Assembly: GCA_027490725.1 (NCBI GenBank)
Contig: JAIXXN010000070.1
Location: 1-48,423, forward strand
DNA length: 48,423 nt
DNA from: Oxalobacteraceae bacterium
Lineage (GTDB): Bacteria > Pseudomonadota > Gammaproteobacteria > Burkholderiales > Burkholderiaceae_D
Direction of reading: 5' to 3'
Shown: positions 8,056 through 17,123 of the stretch, one piece after another
Numbering within the stretch: the stretch's first letter is position 1
Layout of the letters: each line of letters starts with the position of its first letter
Program-made: the position numbers and the translations under genes
The notes under the pieces: generated by a model
The model's database searches: none
The model's input: the letters and a program-made list of their open reading frames with translations, nothing else
What the model was told of the DNA's origin: nothing

Positions 8056-8607
8056 TCAGGGCAGCGGCTGGGCCGCTGTAGCGGGGACGGCGGTCTGCGC
8101 TGCATTCATGACCATCGCCAGAAACGTGTAGTAGCCATTAATCCCCATCAGATCGACCACGCCATGCTCGCCGAACGCGGCCAGCGCGGCGGCATAGGTG
8201 GCATCATCGACCCGCTGCTGCTGATGCAGCTGGATGCAGAACTCGTACACCAGCGCCTCGTCCTGCGCCAGCGTGGCTGGCCGGGTGCGCTCGGCAATCG
8301 CGCTAATCACCGTTTCCGCGATGCCGAATTGGCGCGCCAGCGGCGCGTGGATCGCCCACTCCACTGGCTGGTTCCAGTGGCGCGCCGTGACCAGTATCGC
8401 CAGCTCGGTCAGGCGCGTCCCGATCGCGCTGCGGTAACGCAGATACTCGCCCATGCGCTGTGCCGCCGTCATCAGCTCCGGGCTGCGGATCAGCGGTACG
8501 AAGGGGCCATACAGGGCTCCGCGCGGGCCATCAATCACCGCCTGCGCTGCCACCTGCTGGGCAGCGCTCATTGCCGCGAAAGGCAGCGGCCCTAACCGGT
8601 CATCCAT
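8056..8607 (-). CDS. Carboxymuconolactone decarboxylase-family protein
   Basis: A 183-residue CMD/AhpD-fold protein. The helical core includes RSPELMTAAQRMGEYLRY, then LTELAILVTARHWNQPVEWAIHAPLA, a form of the family helix that lacks the CxxC/CxxxH redox cysteines of AhpD. A peroxidase role is therefore unlikely. Gamma-carboxymuconolactone decarboxylase proper is usually shorter, so true pathway function is uncertain. AGAGGAA precedes the ATG at 8607. It is divergent from the aminotransferase gene. Confidence 0.85.
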   Translation of the reverse strand: MDDRLGPLPFAAMSAAQQVAAQAVIDGPRGALYGPFVPLIRSPELMTAAQRMGEYLRYRSAIGTRLTELAILVTARHWNQPVEWAIHAPLARQFGIAETVISAIAERTRPATLAQDEALVYEFCIQLHQQQRVDDATYAAALAAFGEHGVVDLMGINGYYTFLAMVMNAAQTAVPATAAQPLP

Positions 8608-8734
8608 CTGTTCCTCTCTGTGTAGCGTTGAGATCACAACATAAGCGCAGTTTCTCTGCATGTTGCGGGATAGATCAAGGGAATACAAGCACCACGGGCT
8701 TATTCTCAGCCTTCCTTTGCCCCGGGAGGACACC

Positions 8735-10090
8735 ATGAGCTTTCTTATGCACCGCACGCTGCGCCGGCCGCCGCCAGTCGCGGTCAGTGCCAGCGGGATC
8801 ACCATCCGCGATCAGCACGGCCGCAGCTATCTCGATGCGAGTGGCGGTGCCGCCGTGTCGTCGCTGGGCCACGGCCATCCCGATGTGCTGGCAGCGATGC
8901 ATGCGCAGACCGATCAACTGGCCTATGCCCATACCGCGTTCTTCACCTGCCGCGCAGCCGAGGAACTGGCCCAGCGGCTGGCCAGCGATGCACCGGGCGA
9001 TCTCGATCATGTATATCTGGTGTCCGGCGGTTCCGAGGCGATGGAGGCCGCGCTCAAGCTGGGCCGCCAGTATTACGTCGAGGCGGGACAGCAGCAGCGC
9101 AGCGTGCTGATTGCGCGGCGCCAGAGCTACCACGGCAACACACTGGGGGCGCTGGCGATCGGCGCCAATGCCTGGCGGCGGCGCCCGTTCGAGCCGCTGC
9201 TGATGACGGTGCCGCGCGTGGCGCCCTGCTTCGAATACCGCGAACGCGCCGAGGGTCAGACCAGTGCCGAGTATACGGCGGCGCTACTGGCGGAACTGGA
9301 AGCCTGCATCCTCGCGCAGGGGCCACAGCGGGTGATCGGCTTTGTCGCCGAGACGGTGGTTGGCGCTACCGCTGGTGCCGTGCCGCCAACCGCGGGCTAT
9401 TTTCGGGGCGTGCGCAAGCTGTGCGACCAGTACGGCATTCTGCTGATTCTCGATGAAGTGATGTGCGGGATGGGGCGCAGTGGCACCCGCTACGCCTTCG
9501 AGCAGGAAGGCGTGCTACCGGATCTGGTGGTGCTGGGCAAAGGGCTGGGCGCTGGTTATCAGCCGATCGGCGCGGTGCTGGCGCGCGCCCACGTGGCGCA
9601 GCGCTTGCGCGATGGCAGCGGGGCGTTCCAGCATGGCCATACCTATATGGGGCATCCGGTGGCGGCTGCGGCAGCGCTGGCGGTGCAGAAAGTCATCCAG
9701 CGCGACAACCTGCTGGGCGCCGTCACCACGCGCGGCGCCAGCTTCCGGCGCATGCTGCGTAAGGCGTTTTCCGATCACCCGCACGTCGGCGATATCCGTG
9801 GTCGTGGTCTGCTGCTGGCACTGGAACTGGTACAGGAGCGCGCCAGCAAAACGCCGTTCGATCCGGCACTGGCGCTACATGCCACCGTCAAGCAAACCGC
9901 GCTCGCCTGCGGCTTACTGGTCTATCCGATGGGCGGCACCATCGACGGCCAGTGCGGTGACCATATTCTGCTGGCGCCGCCCTTCATCGTCAGCGATGCC
10001 GAACTGGCCGAGATCACCGGCCGGCTGGCCGATGCCCTCGAGGCAGCGCTGACGCGCGTGGCAAAGCCTAACGGGCCTGCCAGGCGATGA
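8735..10090 (+). CDS. Class III (omega-type) PLP-dependent aminotransferase
   Basis: A 451-residue fold-type I aminotransferase of the class III group. K269 in VVLGKGLGAGYQPIG is the Schiff-base lysine, D240-E241 in LILDEVMCGMGRSG contact the cofactor, and SGGSEAMEAALK (97-108) binds phosphate. Relatives annotated as aspartate aminotransferase family act on omega-amino acids, putrescine, beta-alanine or taurine; the substrate cannot be read from sequence. GGGAGGA precedes the ATG strongly. Its 3' end overlaps the convergent FAH gene by 23 bases. Confidence 0.92.
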   Translation: MSFLMHRTLRRPPPVAVSASGITIRDQHGRSYLDASGGAAVSSLGHGHPDVLAAMHAQTDQLAYAHTAFFTCRAAEELAQRLASDAPGDLDHVYLVSGGSEAMEAALKLGRQYYVEAGQQQRSVLIARRQSYHGNTLGALAIGANAWRRRPFEPLLMTVPRVAPCFEYRERAEGQTSAEYTAALLAELEACILAQGPQRVIGFVAETVVGATAGAVPPTAGYFRGVRKLCDQYGILLILDEVMCGMGRSGTRYAFEQEGVLPDLVVLGKGLGAGYQPIGAVLARAHVAQRLRDGSGAFQHGHTYMGHPVAAAAALAVQKVIQRDNLLGAVTTRGASFRRMLRKAFSDHPHVGDIRGRGLLLALELVQERASKTPFDPALALHATVKQTALACGLLVYPMGGTIDGQCGDHILLAPPFIVSDAELAEITGRLADALEAALTRVAKPNGPARR

Positions 10091-10919
10091 CTTCCTGCTG
10101 CTGCTCGCCCAGACCAGCGATGCCCAGACGCAGAGTGTCACCTTTTTTCAGGAAGCGCTGCGGTTTGCGGCCCTGTCCCACGCCCGGCGGAGTACCAGTG
10201 GCGATGATGTCACCCGGTTCCAGCGTCATGAATTTCGACAGGTAGCTGACGATCTGCGCCACCGAGAAAATCATGGTGTCGGTGCAGCCGGTCTGCATGC
10301 GTTTGCCGTTCAGTTCCAGATACAGGTCGAGCTTCTGTACGTCGTAGATATCTTCCTGCGTCACCAGCCAGGGGCCGACCGGACCAAAGGTGTCGCAACC
10401 CTTGCCCTTGTCCCATTGCGGGCCGCGTTCCAGCTGGAAGGAGCGTTCCGACAGATCGTTGACCACGGTGTAGCCAGCCACGTATTTCAGCGCATCTGCT
10501 TCGCTGACATACTGGGCGCGGCTACCGATCACCACGCCGAGTTCGACTTCCCAGTCGGTTTTTTTCGAGCCTTGCGGCAGCATCACCGGATCATCCGGGC
10601 CATTCAGGCAGCTAATCGCTTTCATGAACACGATGGGTTCTTGCGGAATCGGCATGCCTGCTTCGGCAGCGTGGTCCGAATAATTCAGGCCGATGCCGAT
10701 GAATTTGCCGACCCGTGCAACTGGCACACCGAAGCGCGGATTGCCGCGCACCAGCGGCAGCGAGGCTTGCGGGACTTTTTCCAGTTTGCGTAGCGCCTTC
10801 GGCGCCAGCTGGGCCACGTCGATATCGCTGATCACGCCGGACAGGTCACGCAGCTTGCCTTCATCATCGATCAGGCCTGGTTTCTCTTTGCCGGGACGGC
10901 CATAACGCACGAGTCTCAT
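10068..10919 (-). CDS. Fumarylacetoacetate hydrolase-family protein
   Basis: A 283-residue protein with the FAH C-terminal catalytic fold. Metal ligands are E124 and E126 in DWEVELG and D155 in VNDLSER. The segments FIGIGLNYSDHAAE, TFGPVGPWLVT and GDIIATGTPPGVGQG match the group annotated as ureidoglycolate lyase or 2,4-diketo-3-deoxy-L-rhamnonate/fuconate hydrolase. The exact C-C hydrolysis substrate is undetermined. Upstream AGGA precedes the ATG at 10919. It stands apart from the P4H operon (39 bases after that stop) on the same strand. Confidence 0.93.
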   Translation of the reverse strand: MRLVRYGRPGKEKPGLIDDEGKLRDLSGVISDIDVAQLAPKALRKLEKVPQASLPLVRGNPRFGVPVARVGKFIGIGLNYSDHAAEAGMPIPQEPIVFMKAISCLNGPDDPVMLPQGSKKTDWEVELGVVIGSRAQYVSEADALKYVAGYTVVNDLSERSFQLERGPQWDKGKGCDTFGPVGPWLVTQEDIYDVQKLDLYLELNGKRMQTGCTDTMIFSVAQIVSYLSKFMTLEPGDIIATGTPPGVGQGRKPQRFLKKGDTLRLGIAGLGEQQQEVIAWQAR

Positions 10920-10958
10920 ATCTATCCTAGGTTAGCGGGTGGGAATACGCCCGCCATT

Positions 10959-11849
10959 TTAACCGTAGCGTGTCTGGCGCAGCCATTTGTTGGCGATGAT
11001 TTTGGTGCCGCGCACCACCGGCGCGCCCGCATGCAGGGTCTGGCGGTCCGGTTGCAGCTGCGGGTCGGTATTCAGAAACCACAAGGCATTGCCCTTGCAC
11101 GGATAGACCTCCAGCCCGGAACCGGGAAACACCGTGCCACCACCCTGCTCGACATCGCTCAGGTACAGAATGAAGGTAGCGAGCCGCTGGCCACCTTGCG
11201 CCAGATGACTGCGGTGACCACTGCTGTCCGGATCGAGCCAGTCGTAGTGTGGCCGGTATTCCTGCGTCACGCCATATTTCTGCAGCTGGAATGGCTCGCC
11301 ATTTTCCACCGGCCAGTGGGCCAGCGCCGCCAGCCGCCGTTCGATGCGTTCCACCACTTCCGCTTCGCCGCGCTGGATAAACGCCATTTCGCTCGTGCGC
11401 CCGGCATGCACCACGCTGGCACCGTCAGTCTCGGACGCCACCGTCGAACGGGTGTAGCGATGGCTACAGTGCGCCACCAGGGCGTCGCATTCCTCCATGC
11501 TCAGCACATTCCCCAGCAGGATCACCTGCGGCTGCTGCAACACGCACAGCACGTCCACCATCCGGTCCGGCAGCGTGATGCGGTTGCTGGACAGGTCGAT
11601 AAACGGCATAGACCGTGCCGCGCTGCGCTCACTCTGCGCCGCCCCGCCCTGCGCCCCGCTGGCAGTGCTGTTGCTGTGCAGCGCCTGCGCCGCGTCGATA
11701 GCGGCTTGCGCCAGCGCCAAACTGTACTGTCCGGAGGCCGCCATGCTGTGTGCCATGTCCAGCGGACTGCATCCGCGTGCCAGATTATCGTCTATCCAGT
11801 GACGCCATTCGGCAGGCAAAGAAGTCAGCAGGCTGGGTGAAATGTTCAT
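10959..11849 (-). CDS. Prolyl-4-hydroxylase-like 2OG-Fe(II) dioxygenase
   Basis: A 296-residue protein with a C-terminal P4Hc domain. Iron ligands are H201 and D203 in RPHYDWLD and H273 in LHAGAPV, and K283 in GTKIIANKW is the likely 2-oxoglutarate anchor. SDVEQGGGTVFP is a family signature. The first 55 residues form a separate small helical module (WRHWIDDNLARGCSPLDMAHSM), joined by an Ala/Ser/Gly-rich linker (60-80). The hydroxylated substrate is unknown. The start codon overlaps the MFS stop as ATGA, making it the third gene of the kamA-MFS-P4H operon. Confidence 0.9.
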   Translation of the reverse strand: MNISPSLLTSLPAEWRHWIDDNLARGCSPLDMAHSMAASGQYSLALAQAAIDAAQALHSNSTASGAQGGAAQSERSAARSMPFIDLSSNRITLPDRMVDVLCVLQQPQVILLGNVLSMEECDALVAHCSHRYTRSTVASETDGASVVHAGRTSEMAFIQRGEAEVVERIERRLAALAHWPVENGEPFQLQKYGVTQEYRPHYDWLDPDSSGHRSHLAQGGQRLATFILYLSDVEQGGGTVFPGSGLEVYPCKGNALWFLNTDPQLQPDRQTLHAGAPVVRGTKIIANKWLRQTRYG

Positions 11850-13102
11850 CGGGAGATCGGTAGGCTGGGGTTGGGACGGCCGCTATGACAACCCATTCTA
11901 CCGGATCGCCTTGGCCACAGGTAGCGCCATAGCCCGATCAGTTGCAGCGCAATCAGCAGCCCGAATGCCGTCTGATACGCGGCGGCGGGCAACTGCTGCA
12001 AAGCGTTCTGCGGCCAACTTGCCAGCACCAGCCCGAAGCCCGCCTGCACGCCAAACGCACCGAGAAAGATCAGCAGGTTCAGACAGGTGACGGCACGCCC
12101 GCTCAGTCCCGCCGGCACGCTCTGGGCCAGGATGGTGTAGTCGATGCCGGTCGCCGTGCCGGTCAGGGTAAACAGCACGGCCAGCAGCGGAAACGCCGGC
12201 CGCCACGGGCTCAACAGGCCAATCTGCACCAGAACGAACAGCGCCACACACATCGCCGCGATGCACAGCATCGGTACCCCGCGGCGCGCCGCCCATTGCG
12301 TCAGCTGGCCGTTGGCAATCGCCCCGAGGATGATCGCGGCCATACTCAGATAGAGCAGATAGCCGACTTCCAGATCGGAGTAATGCCCCACATCGGCCAG
12401 CCAGCGTCCCAACCAGAGACCCTGTACGCCGAAATACACCATGTGCGGCACCAGCAGCAGTTGCAGCACCTGCCGGAACACCGGATCCTGCAGTACCAGC
12501 CGCAGCGCGGCAGCATTGTCCGGTGCAGCGCGATTCACCGGCACCACTGGCGCGAGGGTGCGTATCAGCAGCGCGACCAGCAGGGCCAGCAGCGCCAGAC
12601 CGACAAACACACCGCGCCAGTCTGTCACCTGCAGCAGCCAGCGCACCGGCAGGGTGGCCGACACCGCCCCTAGACCACCGACGGCGATCAGATAGCCCTG
12701 CAGCACCGGCAGGCGCGCCGGCGTCCCCCACAGGGCCAGCGCTTTCAGCGCCGCCATGAAACAGCCACCCAGCCCGAAGCCCAGCAAGGCCCGCGCGGCC
12801 AGCACCTGACTGAATTGCTGGCCAACGGCGATCCCCAGCGCCGCCAGCATCGCCAGCAGCAGCAAGGGCCATTGCACGCGCGCCGGGCCCCAGCGATCCA
12901 GCGCTATCCCGACCGGCAGTTGTACCAGCGCGAAACTGAAAAAATACACACTGGTGAGCAGGCCAAGCTGGCCGGGCGTGAGCGCCAGCGCGGCGAGCAA
13001 CTGCGGTGCCAGCGTGGCGTTCACGTTACGCATCAGGCATTGCAGAAAATGGCCAAGGGAGAACGGTAGTAACACCATCCAGAACAGGCGGCGCGCAGAC
13101 AT
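11846..13102 (-). CDS. MFS transporter
   Basis: A 418-residue protein with about twelve hydrophobic segments and the MFS loop motif between helices 2 and 3 (GIALDRWGPARVQ). A cytoplasmic loop around residue 190 separates the two halves. The C-terminal tail is basic and polar. No close functional family is recognised. Its AGGTGG site overlaps the KamA-like stop, and its stop overlaps the dioxygenase start, so it may carry the substrate or product of those enzymes. Direction of transport is unknown. Confidence 0.88.
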   Translation of the reverse strand: MSARRLFWMVLLPFSLGHFLQCLMRNVNATLAPQLLAALALTPGQLGLLTSVYFFSFALVQLPVGIALDRWGPARVQWPLLLLAMLAALGIAVGQQFSQVLAARALLGFGLGGCFMAALKALALWGTPARLPVLQGYLIAVGGLGAVSATLPVRWLLQVTDWRGVFVGLALLALLVALLIRTLAPVVPVNRAAPDNAAALRLVLQDPVFRQVLQLLLVPHMVYFGVQGLWLGRWLADVGHYSDLEVGYLLYLSMAAIILGAIANGQLTQWAARRGVPMLCIAAMCVALFVLVQIGLLSPWRPAFPLLAVLFTLTGTATGIDYTILAQSVPAGLSGRAVTCLNLLIFLGAFGVQAGFGLVLASWPQNALQQLPAAAYQTAFGLLIALQLIGLWRYLWPRRSGRMGCHSGRPNPSLPISR

Positions 13103-13110
13103 GCTGCCAC

Positions 13111-14517
13111 CTAGGCGGAACGGGGCGCGTCAGTCCGCAGCGGCATCAGCGGAATCACCTTGCGCTGCAGTGCCTCCGGTACTGGCTCGGTCAGACTGCC
13201 ACCCTCCTCCTCGAAGAAGAATTTATGCTTGCCGAAAGCTGGCTTCAGATCATCCATCCAGGTCGCCTGTGCATCGTAGCGGGCATAGAAGGGCTTGCGT
13301 ACCCAGTCCGGATTGCGGGCCTGCAGGAACTGCAGCGCAAACACCTTCTCGCCGCCGATATTGGCCACCCCGTCGATCACCACCTTGCCGGGGAAGGCGC
13401 TCATGGATGGCCCGCGCACGGTGCGCGACAGGCCGGACACCATCTGGTAGGCGGTCTGGAAAATCTCGTGGGCGCGCGCCAGCGGCAACTGGAAATATTC
13501 GCGCGGCCCGGTATCGCGCTCGACGAACATATAGTACGGAATCGCCCCCAGTCGCACCCCGGTCTGCCACAGTTCGGCCCAGCTGCGCGGATCTTCGTTG
13601 ATGTGGCGGATCAGCGGCCCCTGCATGCGCAAAGTGGCGCCGCTGCCGACGATGCGTTTCACCGCCTGCTGGGCAATCTCGGGGCGCAGTTCGACGGCAT
13701 GACTGTAATGCCCCATCACGGCCAGATTGCGCCCGCTGGCCACCACCCGCTCGAACAGGCGCAGCAAGTCATCCGCATCGCGGTCGCTCACAAAGCGCTG
13801 CGGCCAGTACGCCACCGACTTGGTGCCGATGCGGATATTCTGGAGATGCGTCAGTTCCGGCACCAGCAGCGCGTCGATCACTGCCGTCAGGGCGCGGGTA
13901 TTCATGATCATCGGATCACCGCCGGTAATCAGCACGTCGGTCACTTCCGGATGCCGCTTCAGATACCCGGCCAGTTGCTGCGCTTCGCTGGCTTCGAACT
14001 TCATATCGTCCATGCCGACAAATTGCGGCCAGCGGAAGCAGAAGGTGCAATACGCGTGACAGGTCTGGCCGGCACTGGGGAAGAACAGCACCGTCTGCTG
14101 GTACTTGTGCTGTATGCCCTTGAGCGGCGCATCGTTGACCCGCGGTACGTTGTGCGTCATCTGCCCGGCCGGATGGGGATTCATGCGCAGGCGGATGCGC
14201 TGCACCAGTGCCGCCAGCGCAGCCGGATCGGCCTGTCCCAGCACCAGCTCACGCAACTGCACATAGTCGTCCGGCGCCAGCATGTCGCGGTGCGGGAAGG
14301 TCATGCGGAAGATCGGATCGTTGGGAATATTGTTCCAGTCGATCAGCTGGTCCATCACATACGCATTGGTACGGAACGGCAGCACGTGCGAGACCACCTG
14401 CACGGCTTCCTGCAAGTCCGGCGTCAGCCATTCCCACTGGCGTGCACGGTTGATGGTCTGGCGGACATAGGGCTGGAATTTGGCTGCGCCGGCAGCGCGC
14501 AGATTCAGGATGGTCAT
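13111..14517 (-). CDS. KamA-family radical SAM protein (lysine 2,3-aminomutase-like)
   Basis: A 468-residue radical SAM enzyme related to lysine 2,3-aminomutase. The cluster cysteines are C153, C157 and C160 (CHAYCTFC), GGDP (199-202) follows, and K378 in FPGKVVIDG matches the region that holds PLP in KamA. The protein is longer than EpmB (about 340) and not clearly either EpmB or catabolic KamA; several long KamA-like proteins in Proteobacteria remain uncharacterised. The ATG at 14517 has AGGA eight bases before it, preferred to an upstream TTG. Eight bases separate it from the MFS gene, so it leads the operon. Confidence 0.87.
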   Translation of the reverse strand: MTILNLRAAGAAKFQPYVRQTINRARQWEWLTPDLQEAVQVVSHVLPFRTNAYVMDQLIDWNNIPNDPIFRMTFPHRDMLAPDDYVQLRELVLGQADPAALAALVQRIRLRMNPHPAGQMTHNVPRVNDAPLKGIQHKYQQTVLFFPSAGQTCHAYCTFCFRWPQFVGMDDMKFEASEAQQLAGYLKRHPEVTDVLITGGDPMIMNTRALTAVIDALLVPELTHLQNIRIGTKSVAYWPQRFVSDRDADDLLRLFERVVASGRNLAVMGHYSHAVELRPEIAQQAVKRIVGSGATLRMQGPLIRHINEDPRSWAELWQTGVRLGAIPYYMFVERDTGPREYFQLPLARAHEIFQTAYQMVSGLSRTVRGPSMSAFPGKVVIDGVANIGGEKVFALQFLQARNPDWVRKPFYARYDAQATWMDDLKPAFGKHKFFFEEEGGSLTEPVPEALQRKVIPLMPLRTDAPRSA

Positions 14518-14690
14518 GGCGGTGTCCTGTAGCAAGGTGGCTGGGGTGGATGGACTGGCTAGTGAGGGCTAGGAAACTGCATGCTAGGCCGCCCCGCCCG
14601 ATTGCAATTGCCGCACGTCAAGTGAGCCATCAATGACCAGCCTGTAACGTGAGGAAATCTTTCTTGCCTTGATGCAGATAGCGCCCTTCC

Positions 14691-14717
14691 TTGCCACAGG
14701 GACAGAACTTGTGGCAA
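14691..14717. promoter_or_regulatory. Inverted repeat upstream of the Cache gene
   Basis: TTGCCACA (14691-14698) and TGTGGCAA (14710-14717) are perfect 8-bp arms around an 11-base spacer, 66 bases before the Cache start. Its size and spacing suit a dimeric regulator. The rest of 14518-14783 shows no gene. Confidence 0.4.
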
Positions 14718-14783
14718 CGCAATTCCCCGCCTAGGCAGCGGCGTACAGTTCACCGGCCCCCCATCACTGCGCGAGGAACCGCC

Positions 14784-15239
14784 ATGAAACTGCTACCGCT
14801 GCTAAGCATCTGCACCGCCCTGCTGCTGCACCTGCCCGGCCATGCTGCCGAACCGACCGAAAAAGACGCCATCGCCATGGTCGATAAAGGCGCGGCCTAT
14901 CTGAAAGCACACGGCAAGGCTGAACTGATCCGTAAAGTGGCCGCCAGGGATCCCGACTTCCTGCAAGGCACGCTGTATATCGACGTGCGCGATCTGGCCA
15001 CCGGCATCGTGCTGGCGCACCCCGTCAACGCCAGCATCGTCGGCAAAGACCTGACCGACATGCCGGATGCCAGCGGCAAAAAATACCGTCGCGAGATCAT
15101 CAATCTGGCCGCAAAAAAAGGCCATGGCTGGGTCGACTACCTGTACAAGAATCCCGCCAGCGGCAAGATCGAACCGAAAACCACCTACATCCTGCGGGTC
15201 GGCGATGTGGTGCTGGAAGCGGGCATCTATAAAAAATAA
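14784..15239 (+). CDS. Secreted single-Cache domain protein
   Basis: A 151-residue exported protein. A signal peptide (about 1-21, ending GHAA) is followed by one Cache fold: LYIDVRDLATGIVLAHP, NASIVGKDLTDMPD, then KKGHGWVDYLYKNP and the end TTYILRVGDVVLEAGIY. These are the normal landmarks of sCache_2 domains, which bind small carboxylates, amines or quaternary compounds in chemoreceptors. Here the domain is a free periplasmic protein with no membrane anchor. GAGGAACCGCC precedes the ATG. The chemoreceptor gene follows after 15 bases, suggesting a working pair. Confidence 0.87.
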   Translation: MKLLPLLSICTALLLHLPGHAAEPTEKDAIAMVDKGAAYLKAHGKAELIRKVAARDPDFLQGTLYIDVRDLATGIVLAHPVNASIVGKDLTDMPDASGKKYRREIINLAAKKGHGWVDYLYKNPASGKIEPKTTYILRVGDVVLEAGIYKK

Positions 15240-15254
15240 ACCCGGGAGCTGGCC

Positions 15255-16937
15255 ATGCTGAAGAAACTGCGGATCGGACCAAAACTGCTGCTCGCGCCGG
15301 GACTGGTGCTACTGCTACTGATGCTCACGGCGGCAGCGGCCTACTTCGGCATGGTGCAGCAGAATGCCTCGCTCGAGCATCTGGTGCAGGTGCGCGCGGC
15401 GCGCCTGAAGCGTAGTGCCGATGTCAGCGCCGATGTGCGCTTTGCCCACGCCCGCATCTACCAGTTGCTGGCCTGGGTGAATGGCAGTTTCGCGCAGAAC
15501 CGGCTGGATGAACTGACCCGGCAGATCCACGCCGGCCACGACGCCATCGACCTGCAGTTGCGCCAGTTGGCCGCGCAGACAGACCGACCGGCCGATGCCG
15601 CCGAACGCGCAATCATTGAAGCCGCGCGCCGGATTCTGGGGGCTTACCGCAACGCCGTGCAGGACACCATGGACATGGCCGCCATGGACCAGAGCATCGC
15701 CACCAATGCCATGGCGCGCGCCGAACTACAATTCCAGCAACTCGATACCCGGCTGGCGCAACTGGCTGCGCTGGAAAAACAGCTGAGCGAACAGGCTTAC
15801 CATCAGGCCAGCGACGACTTCCAGACCCTCAGTGCCAGCATGGCGCTACTGGTGCTGCTGTCGGTGCTGTTATCGCTGGGCGTGAGCATGGCGCTGCGGC
15901 GTGCCATGCTGCGCGATATCCGTGCGATTGGCGAGGTGGTGGTGGCGCTGGCCGCCGGGCGCCTGATTACCGGCGCCAGCAACGATGGCCGCGATGAAAT
16001 CGCCGACACCGCCCGCATGCTTGATCGCACCATGGACCAGCTGACGCAAACGCTGGGCAGCATTACTAGCGCGGTGCAGACCATCGACGTGGCGGCGCAC
16101 GAAATCGCCAGCGGCAATCAGGATCTGTCGAGCCGCACCGAACTGCAGGCCAGTTCGCTGGAGCAGACCGCCAGCGCCATGGCCAGCCTGACGGAGGCGG
16201 TGCAACTCAATGCCAGCAGCGCGCGGCAAGCCTGTGAGCTGGCCGCCAGCGCGGCGCAACTGGCGCAGACCGGTGGCGCCGCCGTACAGCAGGCGGTGCA
16301 GACCATGGGCAGTATCCGCAGCAGTTCACGGCAGATCGTCGACATCATCAGTGTGATCGACGGGATCGCCTTCCAGACCAATATCCTGGCCCTGAATGCC
16401 GCCGTCGAAGCGGCGCGTGCCGGCGAACAGGGGCGCGGCTTTGCCGTGGTGGCCAGCGAAGTGCGCACCCTGGCGCAGCGTTCGGCTGCGGCCGCGCGCG
16501 AAATCAAGAGCCTGATCGCGGCCTCGGTAGCCACCATCGATAGCGGCAGCGCCTCGGTGCAGCAGGCCGGCGCGCACATGAACCATGTGGTGGCGTCGGT
16601 CCAGCAGGTGAACCACATCATCAGCCGCATTTCGCAAGCCAGTGCCGATCAGGCGCGCGGCATCGCCGAAGTCAATCAGGCGGTCGGGCAGATGGACGAT
16701 GTCACCCAGCAGAACGCGGCACTGGTCGAACAGGCCGCTGCCGCTGCCGCTAGTCTGCAGGAACAGGCTAGCCAGCTCTCGGCCGCCGTCGCAGTGTTCC
16801 AGATGCGCTCCCCGGCCAGGGACAGCGGCGCTGCCGGCGGCCCGCAACACATCAGCAGCGCCGTGGCGCTGACGCCCGCCACGCCATGGTCGAAAAAACA
16901 ATCTGGTCAGCGCGTACATAACACCAGGAAAAAATGA
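15255..16937 (+). CDS. Methyl-accepting chemotaxis protein
   Basis: A 560-residue chemoreceptor. TM1 is at about 11-33, a helical periplasmic region of four-helix-bundle type spans 34-193, TM2 is 194-214, HAMP follows to about 267, then the signalling coiled coil. The hairpin tip with IDGIAFQTNILALNAAVEAA (369-388) and GRGFAVVASEVRTLAQRS is nearly invariant. There is no C-terminal NWETF-type pentapeptide, so it lacks a CheR/CheB tether. The ligand is unknown. It is co-directional with, and close behind, the secreted Cache protein. Confidence 0.96.
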   Translation: MLKKLRIGPKLLLAPGLVLLLLMLTAAAAYFGMVQQNASLEHLVQVRAARLKRSADVSADVRFAHARIYQLLAWVNGSFAQNRLDELTRQIHAGHDAIDLQLRQLAAQTDRPADAAERAIIEAARRILGAYRNAVQDTMDMAAMDQSIATNAMARAELQFQQLDTRLAQLAALEKQLSEQAYHQASDDFQTLSASMALLVLLSVLLSLGVSMALRRAMLRDIRAIGEVVVALAAGRLITGASNDGRDEIADTARMLDRTMDQLTQTLGSITSAVQTIDVAAHEIASGNQDLSSRTELQASSLEQTASAMASLTEAVQLNASSARQACELAASAAQLAQTGGAAVQQAVQTMGSIRSSSRQIVDIISVIDGIAFQTNILALNAAVEAARAGEQGRGFAVVASEVRTLAQRSAAAAREIKSLIAASVATIDSGSASVQQAGAHMNHVVASVQQVNHIISRISQASADQARGIAEVNQAVGQMDDVTQQNAALVEQAAAAAASLQEQASQLSAAVAVFQMRSPARDSGAAGGPQHISSAVALTPATPWSKKQSGQRVHNTRKK

Positions 16938-17123
16938 TGTAAAAATGACTTTTTTCTCTAGAGTGTCACCCCAAAAAATTGGCATTTGGCACATAAAATG
17001 GGGAAATTAGATATCCAGTAGCGCAGCTTGCGGCGATAATCAGGGTTTGTATGTCAGCGCGGCAAAGCACACTGGTTTATAGTGTCGCTTTGGCATCGCT
17101 CGCTCCACACCCTGAAAATCACC

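Noticed and set aside
13006..14532. A 508-codon plus-strand frame opposite the KamA-like gene
   Set aside because: The minus strand has the radical SAM motif and PLP lysine; this frame has no recognisable domain.
16986..17014. TTGGCA with AT-rich downstream sequence as an HDOD promoter, or a sigma-54 site
   Set aside because: No good -10 at 16-18 bases and GG/GC spacing does not fit sigma-54.
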